From assembly GCA_032164245.1 (NCBI GenBank), contig JAVMKO010000001.1:82147892-82211891 (forward strand): a stretch of DNA of 64,000 nucleotides, in the 5' to 3' direction. The stretch comes from Sternotherus odoratus (taxonomy: Eukaryota > Chordata > Testudines > Kinosternidae). Position 1 is the first letter of the stretch, and every line of letters starts with the position of its first letter. Under the pieces are notes generated by a model. It made no database searches and was not told the origin of the DNA. It saw nothing but the letters and a program-made list of their open reading frames with translations. Below are positions 10,643-20,429 of this stretch, piece after piece. A program made the translations under genes and the position numbers.

Positions 10643-13429
10643 AGATTCTATCTGTATATATACTCTCTTTCAGATAACATGGAGCTCAGATTTTGAGGAG
10701 TGAATGGAAACGATGGTTGGCAGCTTCGAGGGTACTATTCTCCCACACAGTAACTGCTTGGTACGTGGCATAGAGAAGATACATGCTAAGGACCCCAACA
10801 AGGGCAGCACAGGAATAAAAAGGTGACTGCTTTTGGAGGGGCACGTTCTGTTGCCCTGATATGACCCCAGAGCCGGAGCAGCTCTCTTGCTCTCCCCAGT
10901 GTGGTCCCGGGGTCAAAGGAGCTTTGTGCCTCACTGGTTATTGTGCACATTGCACTATACCTGGGCTAGGGGAAATTCTGGTGGAGGTCTGCAGAGACCT
11001 TGACATGCAAGATCATCTAACCAGGGTCTAGGGGCAAAAGAGCAACTTAATTAGAGACTGGTTTCCTGACAGTAGTTGGCTGGCACCTGCCCCTTTGCTG
11101 TTGTAACTGGTGAATAATTAGGAACTCACAAGGTCAAAATGGAGTTCTCTTCGGGCTTTAGATGGGTTAGAAACTCAGCCTGCTAGTGTGGAGCTGGATG
11201 TGGAAAAGGCATCAATTGGTTTTAATTTTGGCAAACAGAATATTCTCCTTCAACCAGTAAACAGGGTAGGGTACAGTTAAAAACAGGACCAAGGTCCTGC
11301 TGAGGGCATTGTGGTGTGAGACTCTCACTCCAGATCTCTGGCCAGGCCTTACAACACTGACTGGGACTGTGCCAGTACTGTGATATAGAAGCTGGCTGGC
11401 AGGCTTTGTTGTTTTCACCTCAGTCAGACATTTGGAGTTAGGTTTCAGAGTAGCAGCTGTGTCTGAATCCGCAAAAAGAACAAGGAGTACTTGTGGCATC
11501 TTAGAGACTAGCAAGTACTCCTCATTAGCTGGAGCTAGGAGGCTGAGCTTTCTGGAAAGATGACACAGCACTTCTGCAGCTGACTCAACTGGGCTACCTG
11601 CCTTCCCGTTGCTTAGAAAAAGGGGACATTGTGAACATTTCTGAAATAGTTTCTAGTTCCCTTCCTTCCCCCACACCTCACGTGCCATTGCACTTGGGGT
11701 GCAAGCTATTCTTCCGCATTTATCCTGCAGCATAAAATAACTCTCACATTTGAGTTGTGAAATCATGTTGCAGCCTCATGTCATGACTTGCCATCATGAG
11801 GCCTACAATATGCTTGTGACATAGGGGTCCTGAAGGGTGACCGCTAATATGCAGGTCTGCACATACAAGGATCCTTCTTCAGAGATCCCCCTTGTGGAGG
11901 GTGGAAAGGTGGCGTCCTTAAAATGACCATTTCTCTCTCACATTGTCCTCAGGGTCATGTGGAACTTCCAGGTCTCTTCAAAGAGTCCCGATGAGAGACA
12001 GAGGATGCAAGAAATCAGACCTCTAGTTCTGGTGGAGGAGGAGGTTTGTTTGTGATGAAAGAGCCCCTTCCTTCCACACGTCCCTCCACCCCAGAAGTTA
12101 TATGTCTGTGTTACATGCATGTGGATATCTAAAGAGATGATGTACAACAGGGATGGAACGATCAGGATATTTGGGGAACTATATGAAAATTAAGTAGCCC
12201 CAGTCTTTTCAGTGGCAGGGATCACTGATCTCCACTGCTGTTGGGAGAGAGATTCGATCACTTCTGCCATCATGACATGTTGCGAAAGGGACAAAGGGGT
12301 TGAGTGTGCCAGTGGGTTGGCACAGACTTGAAAATGGCTCCTCTCTTCCTATTCTGAGTTCAACGTCCAAAAAGGGCAGGAGCACAGGAGGAAGCAATTC
12401 CAATGCTCCCAACATTGAAACTTGAAAAATACAAACAGGAAATGAGGTGCACATTTTAAAAAAAATATTAAGGATTAATTAACCATTGGAACAATGTAGC
12501 AAAAGATTTCCGTCATTTGAAATCTTTACATCAGGCTGGAGTCTCTTTCTAAGAAAGATGCTTTTGCTCAATTGTGAGTTATTGTAGTTGATACAGGGAT
12601 CACTTGGTAAAATTCTATGGCCTGGTAGAAAGTCAGACACCAGATGCTCATCATGAATGCTTTTGATCTTAAAAATCTATGAATTCTAGTGGATGAGCAA
12701 ATTACACCAAGTAGTCAGATGGTTTAGCAGTTGATAAAGAATTACTGACCAGTAAATGGAAATGAGAAGAAGAAATTACAGAGCATTTGGCCCTGTATAG
12801 GACTGACAGCAAATTCTGCAAGTAGAAGTTATGTTCCCAGTTACAGCACGTGAAATCACACATCCTAAAAAAGTTTCACTTCTCTGTGAGATGTACTGTC
12901 CCTGCTGCGGCAGCAGTGAGTAGTGCAGAGGCTTGGCTCAGAAGAGAGCACATTCCTCAGGAAAAGTGACTGTTGCCACGTAAACAAGAGATTAGCCTTG
13001 TTTGCCAGATCGTGACACAGCAGAATGCAGCCTGGTGGTAGCCTGTAGTGTAACAGAATGCAGTTAATATTCATTTAAAAAGATTTAATGGAGATGGCAG
13101 GAGCTTTATGGAGCCTAAAAGCTTCCCCAGCAAAACAGAAATGTGACCCAGCTGGAGACCAGGGTAACAGCCACCCCCGACCTTAGCTGGCAATTACCAG
13201 GGTCGAGATAATTTTATTTACTGTGGATTCATTGATGTTTACCAAAGGCAGGATGGCCAAACCTACAATCAATACAGGTATGGCGCAGGTGTAGGGAGTC
13301 ATTTATTAATCTAACAAGCTTAGATCAAATGTAAAGTCTGAAATCACAGTTCAGAAGTCAGAGTGCATAGTACTGAAAATTCCTGGGACACATGCTCCTA
13401 ACATGAGGGCTGTGCAGTGACTGGCATGT
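10643..13429. other. Spacer upstream of HMOX1, no gene recognised
   Basis: Apart from the short repeat copy at 11447-11525, no spliced or single-frame gene, RNA gene or clear transposon was seen. The frames present are short and unlike known families. Confidence 0.5.
11447..11525 (+). repeat. Copy of the GTAGCAGC...CTTAGAGACTA family, short fold-back
   Basis: GAGTAGCAGCTGTGTCTGAA ... CATCTTAGAGACTAG, with a short fold-back AGGAGTACTTG/CAAGTACTCCT. Confidence 0.6.
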
Positions 13430-14330
13430 GAACACAGGATGGCTGAACTCCTACGATGCACACTGCTAAGGTGATGTGTGCACAGGCAGTAGAGCTCAAT
13501 TCCTACAGAAACATACCTCTAGGGCGATGGGTGTGCACACAGGATTGATGAATTCTTAGGTTATGTACTTCAAGAGTAATGGATTCACACAGGACAGATG
13601 AACTCCGTGGACAAATGCTCCAAACAAGATGACAGCACAGACTATAGGTGAACTTCCTTCAAGGGTTATGGAGCACATAGCACAGATGAACTACTAGATG
13701 AGCATTGGAACAGGTTACCTGGAGAGGTGGTAGAATCACCTTCCTTAAAGGTTTTTAAGGTCAGGCTTGATAAAGCCCTGGCTGGAATGATTTAGTTGGG
13801 GATTGGTCCTGCTTTAAGCAGGGGGTTGGACTAGAATCTAGATGACCTCCAGAGGTCCCTTCCAACCCTAATATTCTATGATTCTATCATTCTACTAAAG
13901 GCAAAGGTGTCCGAGGAACAAGGTCCAGGTAAATTCCTAGTATTAATGCTCCAAGCCTGACAGAAGTGCACAGTACACTTAATTGTTCCTGATGTTCCAA
14001 GAGCTCAGAGCACTAGCAGATGTGCTGAGCACACGTGACATGTACATGTGCCAGGGGCTGTGACGAGCGTGGATAACAGAAAAACTCCCCAGGACATATG
14101 CTCTTATGCCTCCTGTAATACAGAGAGCAATGAGCTCTTTAGGATATCGGAGAGCACACAATGGGAGTACAAAGTATCAACAAATTCTGTTGAGAGTTTG
14201 ATGGGAGTACATAGTACAGTTAAAATCCTTAGGGCATATACAGCAGTGACAGGCTCTTTGGAGCACATACTGGAGCGGGAATGCACATCACTGATAAACG
14301 ATGCAACATGCGCACTGCACTGATCAACTA
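13430..14330. repeat. Degenerate tandem repeat of about 50 bp
   Basis: Variants of CACACAGGA..GATGAACTCC recur at about 13433, 13480, 13533, 13584, 13631 and 13674, and looser copies continue past the CR1 insertion to about 14330. Highly diverged. No coding potential seen. Confidence 0.5.
13698..13895 (+). mobile_element. CR1 LINE, 3' end fragment
   Basis: Typical CR1 3' end: GGAACAGGTTACCTGGAGAG, then GGTTGGACTAGA.CTAGATGACCTCC, GGTCCCTTCCAACCCTAAT, finishing in the 8-bp ATTCTATG repeats of CR1 tails. Splits the degenerate tandem repeat. Confidence 0.9.
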
Positions 14331-14674
14331 CCTGGGTTGTGTATTAGTAGCTTTTGGCAGTGCGTGCCCTCCAGTCCTCTGTACCTTCACAAACAGACCT
14401 GGCGGGTGTGTGTGTGTGTGTGTGAGAGAGAACAGAAACTCACATAGTTAGCCCACAAAAAAACCACAAGAAAAATGACCTGATCCCACAGCACAAACCC
14501 TTAGCACTTAACTGTGTTGTCCCTTTGATCAACAACATGTCTAAAGTGAAAGATGTGTGTGTTTGCAGGACTGGGGCCTAAGCATGAACAGCAGTACAGT
14601 AAAACCTCCATTTAACGGACTAATTCGGGCGAGGGGGTGTCCGTTAAATCAAAAAGTCCGTTATTTAATAATAA

Positions 14675-16140
14675 TGTAACCCTTCTGCCCTTCAGAATTG
14701 GCAGCAACAAGGGCCGGGTTCAGTAAATAGGGGTTCCCTCTCAACAATACAATGCAAACTGGCTCGAGCCCCCACCCAGTGACCTGGGAAAATCCTAACA
14801 CACCCCTGGGCGCCTCAATGAGGCAATACTTCCCCTCTTGCAAGCACAGATCGGTGTAACAGAAGATCTTTATTAACACAAGGTAAATGACATCACTAAA
14901 CTGGGAAAAACACCACACCTAGGGTTCATACACCAACCCGTGAGCAAATTGCCCCTCCCCAGCAAGTTTGGGCTGTGTCCTCTCCTGTGGGTTCAGGAGT
15001 CCAGCAACCCAAACGTCACCCAAAGTCCCACAAGTCCAATAGCCCAAAGTCCCTGGAGTCCAGCAACCCCAAAAGTCACCCAAAGTCCCAAAAGTTCAAC
15101 AGCCCCAAAGTCTCTGGAGTCCCTGGTGGAAAGTCACTCTGCCGAGTCTTACCTCCCAGGCTGGGTGGAAGTGGAGAGCAGAGTGGAGGGTACCTTCATG
15201 AGGTCCGAGGCCGACGGCCCAGTCTCTCGGTGGGGTGCTGGTGGCTCCGCTAGCCGCCCTGCTAGCCGACTCAGGAACTGCTCTGCCCGCGGCTCGACTC
15301 TGCTCGCTGTCTCAGGAACTGTTCAGGAACTGCTCGGCCAGCTGTCTCAGGAACGGGTCAGCCGGCACCGGGGCTGCTCGGCCAGCTGTCTCAGGAACGG
15401 GTCAGCCGGCACCGGGGCTGCTCGGCCAGCTGTCTCAGGAATGGGTCAGCCGGCACCGGGGCTGCTCGGCCAGCTGTCTCAGGAACGGGTCAGCTGGCAC
15501 AGGAACCGCTCTGCTTAGGGCCCCCCACTTAAGATAAAGCTCAGTGATTTCCAGCTCTTAAGTGATTTCAGCTCTTGAGTGATTTCAGCTCATAGCAGGG
15601 GGCCTTAGTGCAGAGGCACCACCAGACCCAAAACAACTTCAGCTCCGTGGGCTGAAGTTAGACTCCTAAAGGAAGCAAAAGTCAGCTCTGACATTCCACA
15701 GGGGAGAGAGGCCAGGTGCAATAGGCCTGTGAGGCCCTCAGACAAGGCCCTGACCACAAGGTCTTGAGCCTGTCTACAGCCTCTCTCAATTCAGTGAGTT
15801 TTGGAACCCCTGTCCCTTGTTTACCGAGTGCTACCTAGCTGAAGGCGAGTCCCTCCAGCATGCCAAAGGCCAAATCAATGTCCCAACCCCTCATTCACAT
15901 AAACATGTTAATCAGCACTCTATCATTCTTGCCCCAATACTACAGAAACTGGGGGTCCCACAGTAGCCAAAGTGATCATTTTGGCTGTTAGAGGGCAGGC
16001 CAGGTGCGGTGGGTGTGTCTAAGCAAATCAGGTGTTATTTTCCAAAAGCTACTGCAATTTCTGCAACTCACCACTGGATGTCACCCATACTGACAGTGCA
16101 AAGTCATTGCAATTCCTGCAATTCCCTGACACTGCTTACA
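14675..16140 (-). repeat. Putative 1.47-kb solo LTR inside the Tigger-like element
   Basis: Begins TGTAACCC, ends GCTTACA, with a 4-bp duplication ATAA on both sides (14671-14674 and 16141-16144). On the minus strand an AATAAA lies near 14866-14871, about 190 bp from the 3' end, as in an LTR R-U5 region. It contains a 44-bp tandem repeat. The LTR reading is inferred from ends and signals only. Confidence 0.6.
15335..15510. repeat. 44-bp minisatellite, about 4 copies
   Basis: Units of the form CTGCTCGGCCAGCTGTCTCA followed by GGAACGGGTCAGCCGG; successive GAACGG starts at 15351 and 15395 give a 44-bp period. Lies within the putative LTR. The long frames over it are by-products of the repeat. 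Confidence 0.85.
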
Positions 16141-16212
16141 ATAAAAAAAACAACGAGCTGTCGGAGCAGCAGCCCGACCGCCACAGGGTCGGGGCGGCAG
16201 CTCCGCAGCCCA

Positions 16213-16490
16213 CCCGCTGCTGGGACCCGGGCGGCAGCCGGGAGCCGGCAGCCAGCCCGCCCACTGCCGGGACCCGGGCGGCAGCCAGCAGCCAGCCCGC
16301 CCGCTGCCGGGACCCGGGCGGCAGCCAGCAGCCAGCCCGCCCGCTGCCGGGACCCGGGCGGCAGCCAGCAGCCAGCCCGCCCGCTGCCGGGACCCGGGCG
16401 GCAGCCAGCAGCCAGCCCGCCCGCTGCCGGGACCCGGGCGGCAGCCAGCAGCCAGCCCGCCCACTGCCTGGACCCGGGCGGCAGCCAGGA
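16213..16490. repeat. 40-bp GC-rich minisatellite, about 7 copies
   Basis: GACCCGGGCGGCAGCCAGCA recurs every 40 bp (16271, 16311, 16351, 16391, 16431). Central units are identical, so it expanded or homogenised recently. The long frames on both strands here result from low stop frequency in GC-rich DNA. Confidence 0.9.
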
Positions 16491-16918
16491 GCCGGGAGCC
16501 AGCCCGCGAGAAATGGATTTCGGATGCATCAGACTTGCTCAGAAATTTTGTCCGTTGCATCCGAAGTCCGTTAAATCGAGGGTTTACTGTATTTGAAAAC
16601 CTCATACACAAACCAGTAAATCTGTCTAGTACATTGTGTATCTTTCTCAGAGTAGGGGAACCAGCAGGAATTACAACTCAAGTTCTATTTTACCAAAGCT
16701 CCCATTTTCTTCCAGCTCGAAGGGTACCTATCACTCATCTTCCCTTTCCCCTGAATTAAGAGCTCCCTGAGTTTAAGGCTAGACATATTTCCAGATAATT
16801 CTGAGGTCTGATTGTTTCCATAATAGGAGTGGAGCTAACTGAAGCAGCTGCAATCTCAGGCCAGAGAACAGGAAACTGCTTGATTAATACATAACCTCCA
16901 ATGGGCCTCTGACCTGCC

Positions 16919-17053
16919 GTGACTCAGCAAAAAAAGGCCCCTGGACTGAAATTTGACACAGCAATCTGGAGAGGCAAAAAACCACGACAGTGACTCAGCA
17001 AAATGAGGAACCAAGCACATGATTTTGGAGGCCCTTGAAAGGGTTAGTCAGCA
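16919..17053. promoter_or_regulatory. Cluster of StRE/ARE sites, candidate HMOX1 distal enhancer
   Basis: Two exact TGACTCAGCA sites (16920-16929 and 16991-17000; reverse TGCTGAGTCA, the stress response element bound by NRF2/BACH1 with small MAF) lie 71 bp apart. Both are preceded by G, so both fit the ARE consensus RTGACNNNGC. Between them is TGACACAGCA (16954-16963), and just beyond is TTAGTCAGCA (17044-17053). The cluster is about 6.9 kb upstream of the HMOX1 TATA box. In mammals HMOX1 induction depends on enhancers with multiple StREs several kb upstream. No transposon structure was seen over it. Enhancer function is inferred from sequence and position. Confidence 0.7.
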
Positions 17054-17459
17054 TAAGCCAGACTCGTGGCTCCTGTGCTGCGTGCATGTTTGGAGTTTGC
17101 TGTTCTGTGGTCAGAGTTCACAAAACAGATGGATTTTCTGACTGACGCCCAGCTCCCAAGTTATCAGCAGTTCCAGGGGAAGACCAGTTAAATAAAATAC
17201 TACTTTGTTCACCTTCACAAATGGCAGGAGATTGTGAAAAGAGGCAGATCAGAAATTTCCTCCCCACCAAAAGAGCACCACATACAATCTAAATGAGCTT
17301 TTAGAAGAAACACTTTAAAACAAATCTGTCACCATCTGCCTTCCCCACCCTCTTGATTAGGGATTCACAGCTTTTTCCTTTCTCATCCCTCCTCCCCCCA
17401 TGAATCTCTGCCGCTCACCTGTGTCACAACAGCTGTTTGTCTGCATATAAAAGCCAGGG

Positions 17460-17660
17460 CCGGCATTAGGGGTAGCAAGCAGGGCAATTGCCTGAGGCCC
17501 CATGCATCCCCATGAAGCTACACTGCTTTGGCTTCAGCCCCAAGTGGTGGGTTTCTGCCCTGAGCCCCAGTGAGTCTAATGCTAGCCCTGCTTGGTGGAC
17601 CCCCTGAAATCTGCTCATGGCCCCTCAGGGGCCCTCAGACCCTTGCTTGAGAACCATAGC
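17460..17660. repeat. Truncated hAT fragment
   Basis: CAGGGCCGGCATTAGGGGTA at the left resembles other CAGGGCCGGC hAT ends, and CCTTGCTTGAGAACCATAGC at the right resembles the GAGAACC ends of the 22825 family. No target duplication. Confidence 0.5.
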
Positions 17661-17789
17661 TCTTTACAACTCTACTTTTCACCAGAAGAAGCTCTAAATT
17701 ACTGCACTGCCTCAAAGTAGCCTGCAGTGTTAGATGAAAGTACACTAAGAGGTGAATTTTATTATGTTAATGTACAGTGGTATCTGAAA

Positions 17790-18007
17790 GCCTGTGCTGT
17801 TGCATAGGAGTAATTCGTAAAGTCGTGTGTAAAAGAGCCAAAAAATGGCTGAGCACTTAAAAAAACGAACAGTAACAGACCACGAATCCCAGCGCTGACT
17901 AGTGACATTCTGAACCTAGTGACATTCTGAACAAAAAGAGCTCCCAACTATGCTTGTAGCGGTTTCCTTTGCTTCACACTGACTCAGCAGACATTCTAGA
18001 CTTCAGT
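17790..18007. repeat. First copy of a locally duplicated segment
   Basis: Shares TAATTC.TAAAGTC, ATTCTGAACAAA.AGAGCTC, ATGCTT.TAG and GCTTCACACTGACTCAG with 18927-19112, in the same order and orientation. Carries an intact TGACTCAGCA. Diverged, so not recent. Confidence 0.75.
17980..17989. promoter_or_regulatory. Further TGACTCAGCA site
   Basis: An exact StRE core about 7.9 kb upstream of the HMOX1 TATA box, lying inside the first copy of a duplicated segment. The matching position of the second copy (near 19090) reads TGACTCAGAC and has lost the GC half-site. Isolated, so weaker than the cluster at 16919-17053. Confidence 0.4.
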
Positions 18008-18926
18008 TTGGGGTTATTGCGTATGCTGATTGTGTTGTGGTGAGGGGTTGTAAGGAAAGGTTAAAAATATAGAAAATGTCTTACTGAAGCTGTGTAACTA
18101 ACTCTGGGGTGCTGTAAGTTTTTATCTTGTGTTATGCATTCTTGGAGGCACCACTGGGCCTCACTCATATCTTGTCCTGTATATTTCATAAGTTTGTTTT
18201 ACCACATATGTTTTAGCTCATATCTCCATGTATTCTTACCCCATATGTACCATTTCAAGGCAAGAACTTTATGTTTGTACGTTCTGTTCTTTCCAGACAA
18301 ATAAGTAAATAGATAGGAAACAACGTCATGTTTTTCACCTGTTAATTTGCATGAGGCCCTTCTTGCCTCCTCCTCCTCCATGTAAAGAATCATATAAAAA
18401 GTCTTGTAATGATGTATGAGGGGAAGTCATAATTTGAGAGCTATCTCTGTGGCTTCACTTCGCTAGCGAATCAACTTTTGTATTCAAGCTTTCTCCAAGG
18501 CCTGCCTGTTCTTTGAAGGTAAATTGGGACACCTCCAAAGGAAATGAGCCATTTGTGCAACAGGGTTGTGTTGATTTGTGTTTGTTTTGTGTTGAGCTGG
18601 GAGATTTGTGTGGACTTGTGCAGTGGCGATTGAGGTGGCGATTGAGGCATACATGCTGCAGTGAGGGATTGTGTATGTGTTTGGAGTTATTGTGTGTACT
18701 TGTGGTACTGTGTAGATTGATCGGTGTCAGTGGGGTGTGCTGCGAGATTTGTGCAGTCGGCAGTTGGGCTCACAGATATGGCTGTTGGGCCAAATAATCC
18801 ACCATCTGTGCAACCTCCCTCATTCAACCAATGAAACCATTAAATGCAAGCTAGAACAATGGTGGTAGCTGGTTGAGTTACCTCCGATTCACAGTGGTCT
18901 ATGACTCTTACAGGTACAAGCCTTAC

Positions 18927-19112
18927 TGTAGCTGTACATTGTATGGGTGTAATTCATAAAGTCAAAATAGGTGAGAACTAAAAACTGGATGGTAACAGAC
19001 TGTGTAGCCCAGTGATGAGTCAACCTGGTGCTATTCTGAACAAACAGAGCTCTCAGCCATGCTTATAGTTCTTTCCATCGCTTCACACTGACTCAGACAT
19101 TCTGGACTTCAG
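18927..19112. repeat. Second copy of the locally duplicated segment
   Basis: Aligns with 17790-18007 about 1.1 kb away. The AP-1/MARE core is shortened to TGACTCAGAC. Confidence 0.75.
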
Positions 19113-19139
19113 AGTGTCAAACAAACTGTGACAATCCAG

Positions 19140-19262
19140 GAAGCAAGAGTAAGTGGGTCTTAGCCCACAAAAGCTTATGAACCCTAAGATCGGTTAGTCT
19201 ATAAGGTGCTACAAAACTCTTTGTCGCTTTTGCATATTCAGACTAACACGGCTACCCCTCTG
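19140..19262 (-). repeat. Reverse copy of the CTTAGAGACTAAC repeat family
   Basis: TAAGTGGGTCTTAGCCCACA ... GGTTAGTCTATAAGGTGCTA ... AGACTAACACGGCTACCCCT. Confidence 0.7.
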
Positions 19263-19499
19263 ATACTACACAAGAAAATAGGTCCTACATGCTAGGATTA
19301 TTGAACAAGCAGATGAAGTGGATTAGTTAATGCTCCTTTGCAAAATTTGCCAGGGAAGGCACCATAGCTACTCATCTATTCTTTGCCATGCTCACCGAGG
19401 TAATGAACAATAATGATGATTTTTATTATAGTAGCTTCTAAAGGCCCCATCCAAGAACTAGTAGATAGAACTGGACAAGCCCTCTGGGAGCTTTGGTTC

Positions 19500-19665
19500 T
19501 ATTCCTGCTTTACTACTGGCCTGCTGGGTGACTTTTAGCAAATCACTTCACTGCTCTCTGTGCCTCAATTTCCCCATCAGAGAAATGAGAATGATACCAC
19601 CCTCATTTGTAAAGCACTTTGAGATTTATGGTTGATAAGCACGCAGAATTATTATTACTGGATTC
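19500..19665 (-). repeat. MIR-family SINE
   Basis: CTGCTGGGTGACTTTTAGCA, TGCCTCAATTTCCCCATCAG, AAAGCACTTTGAGATTTATG: reverse MIR. Confidence 0.85.
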
Positions 19666-19689
19666 AGTGCAGTATAAATATATAGTAAA

Positions 19690-19805
19690 TACAGTCTGGG
19701 CCCTGGAGGCAAAGGATGTCTTATTTTAGAGATGGGAACTGAGGCACAACAAGATTAAGTGACTTGCCTAATGCCACTGAGGAAGTGTGTGTCAGAGGCC
19801 AGAAA
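19690..19805 (+). repeat. MIR-family SINE, forward
   Basis: GATGGGAACTGAGGCACAAC and AAGTGACTTGCCTAATGCCA. Confidence 0.75.
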
Positions 19806-20107
19806 TGTTATTTTACTTGTGTATTAAAAAAAACACTTGCCCAATGGCAAGCAGACAGGAGTAATTTTGCCAGGCTGAGTTCATATTTGTAAAGTGCTTT
19901 GTTGATTAAAATACCATGTAAATACTAATTATTAAGTAATACACAGACTACAAAGGCAGAAAGTGATCAGGAACATACCATATTATTCAGTGGAAGATCT
20001 CATGGAGATCTTTAAATTTGTCCCAACCTCCCCCAAAAGACTTACTAGAGTGTCTCACTGTTAAACAGTTTAAGGCCTAAAAATTCCAGGGACAGCAGTG
20101 CTTAGAT

Positions 20108-20416
20108 CAGGGGTCATCAGCCTTTCAGAAGTGGTGTGACGAGTCTTCATTTATTCACTCTAATTTAAGGTTTTGCATGCCAGTGATACATTAATGTTTT
20201 TAGAAGGTCTCTTTTTAATATGCCTTTAATATATTACTAAACTATTGTTTATGTAAAGTAAATAAGGTTTTAAAAATGTTTAAGAAGCTTCTTTTAAAAT
20301 TAAATTACAACGTAGAGCCCCCCAGACCAGTGGCCAGGACCCGAGCAATGTGAGTGCCACTGAAAATCAGCTTGTGTGCCGCCTGTGGCACACATGCTGT
20401 AGGTTGCCTCCCCTTG
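20108..20416. mobile_element. hAT-type MITE, 309 bp
   Basis: CAGGGGTCATCAGCCTTTCA ... GTAGGTTGCCTCCCCTTG with a perfect 8-bp duplication GCTTAGAT (20100-20107, 20417-20424). The AT-rich interior matches 61500-61809 in reverse. Confidence 0.92.
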
Positions 20417-20429
20417 GCTTAGATACTGG

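Larger units (their letters stand above)
14597..16589. mobile_element. Tigger/pogo-like DNA transposon remnant with nested insertions
   Basis: Inverted ends CAGTAAAACCTCCATTTAAC and CAGTAAACCCTCGATTTAAC (right end read in reverse) extend about 25 bp with two mismatches, flanked by the TA target duplication of the Tc1/mariner superfamily. No transposase frame remains. Most of the interior is a 1.47-kb putative solo LTR and a GC-rich minisatellite. Confidence 0.8.

Noticed and set aside
14940..15537. 192-codon plus-strand frame with RNGSAGTGAARPAV-like repeats
   Set aside because: Translation of the 44-bp tandem repeat inside a putative LTR.
16213..16490. CRISPR-like regular repeats
   Set aside because: Vertebrate DNA; units are contiguous with no unique spacers, so a minisatellite.
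16009..16611. Frames of 141-195 codons on both strands
   Set aside because: Produced by the 40-bp GC-rich minisatellite, whose period is not a multiple of three, so every phase repeats and few stops occur.
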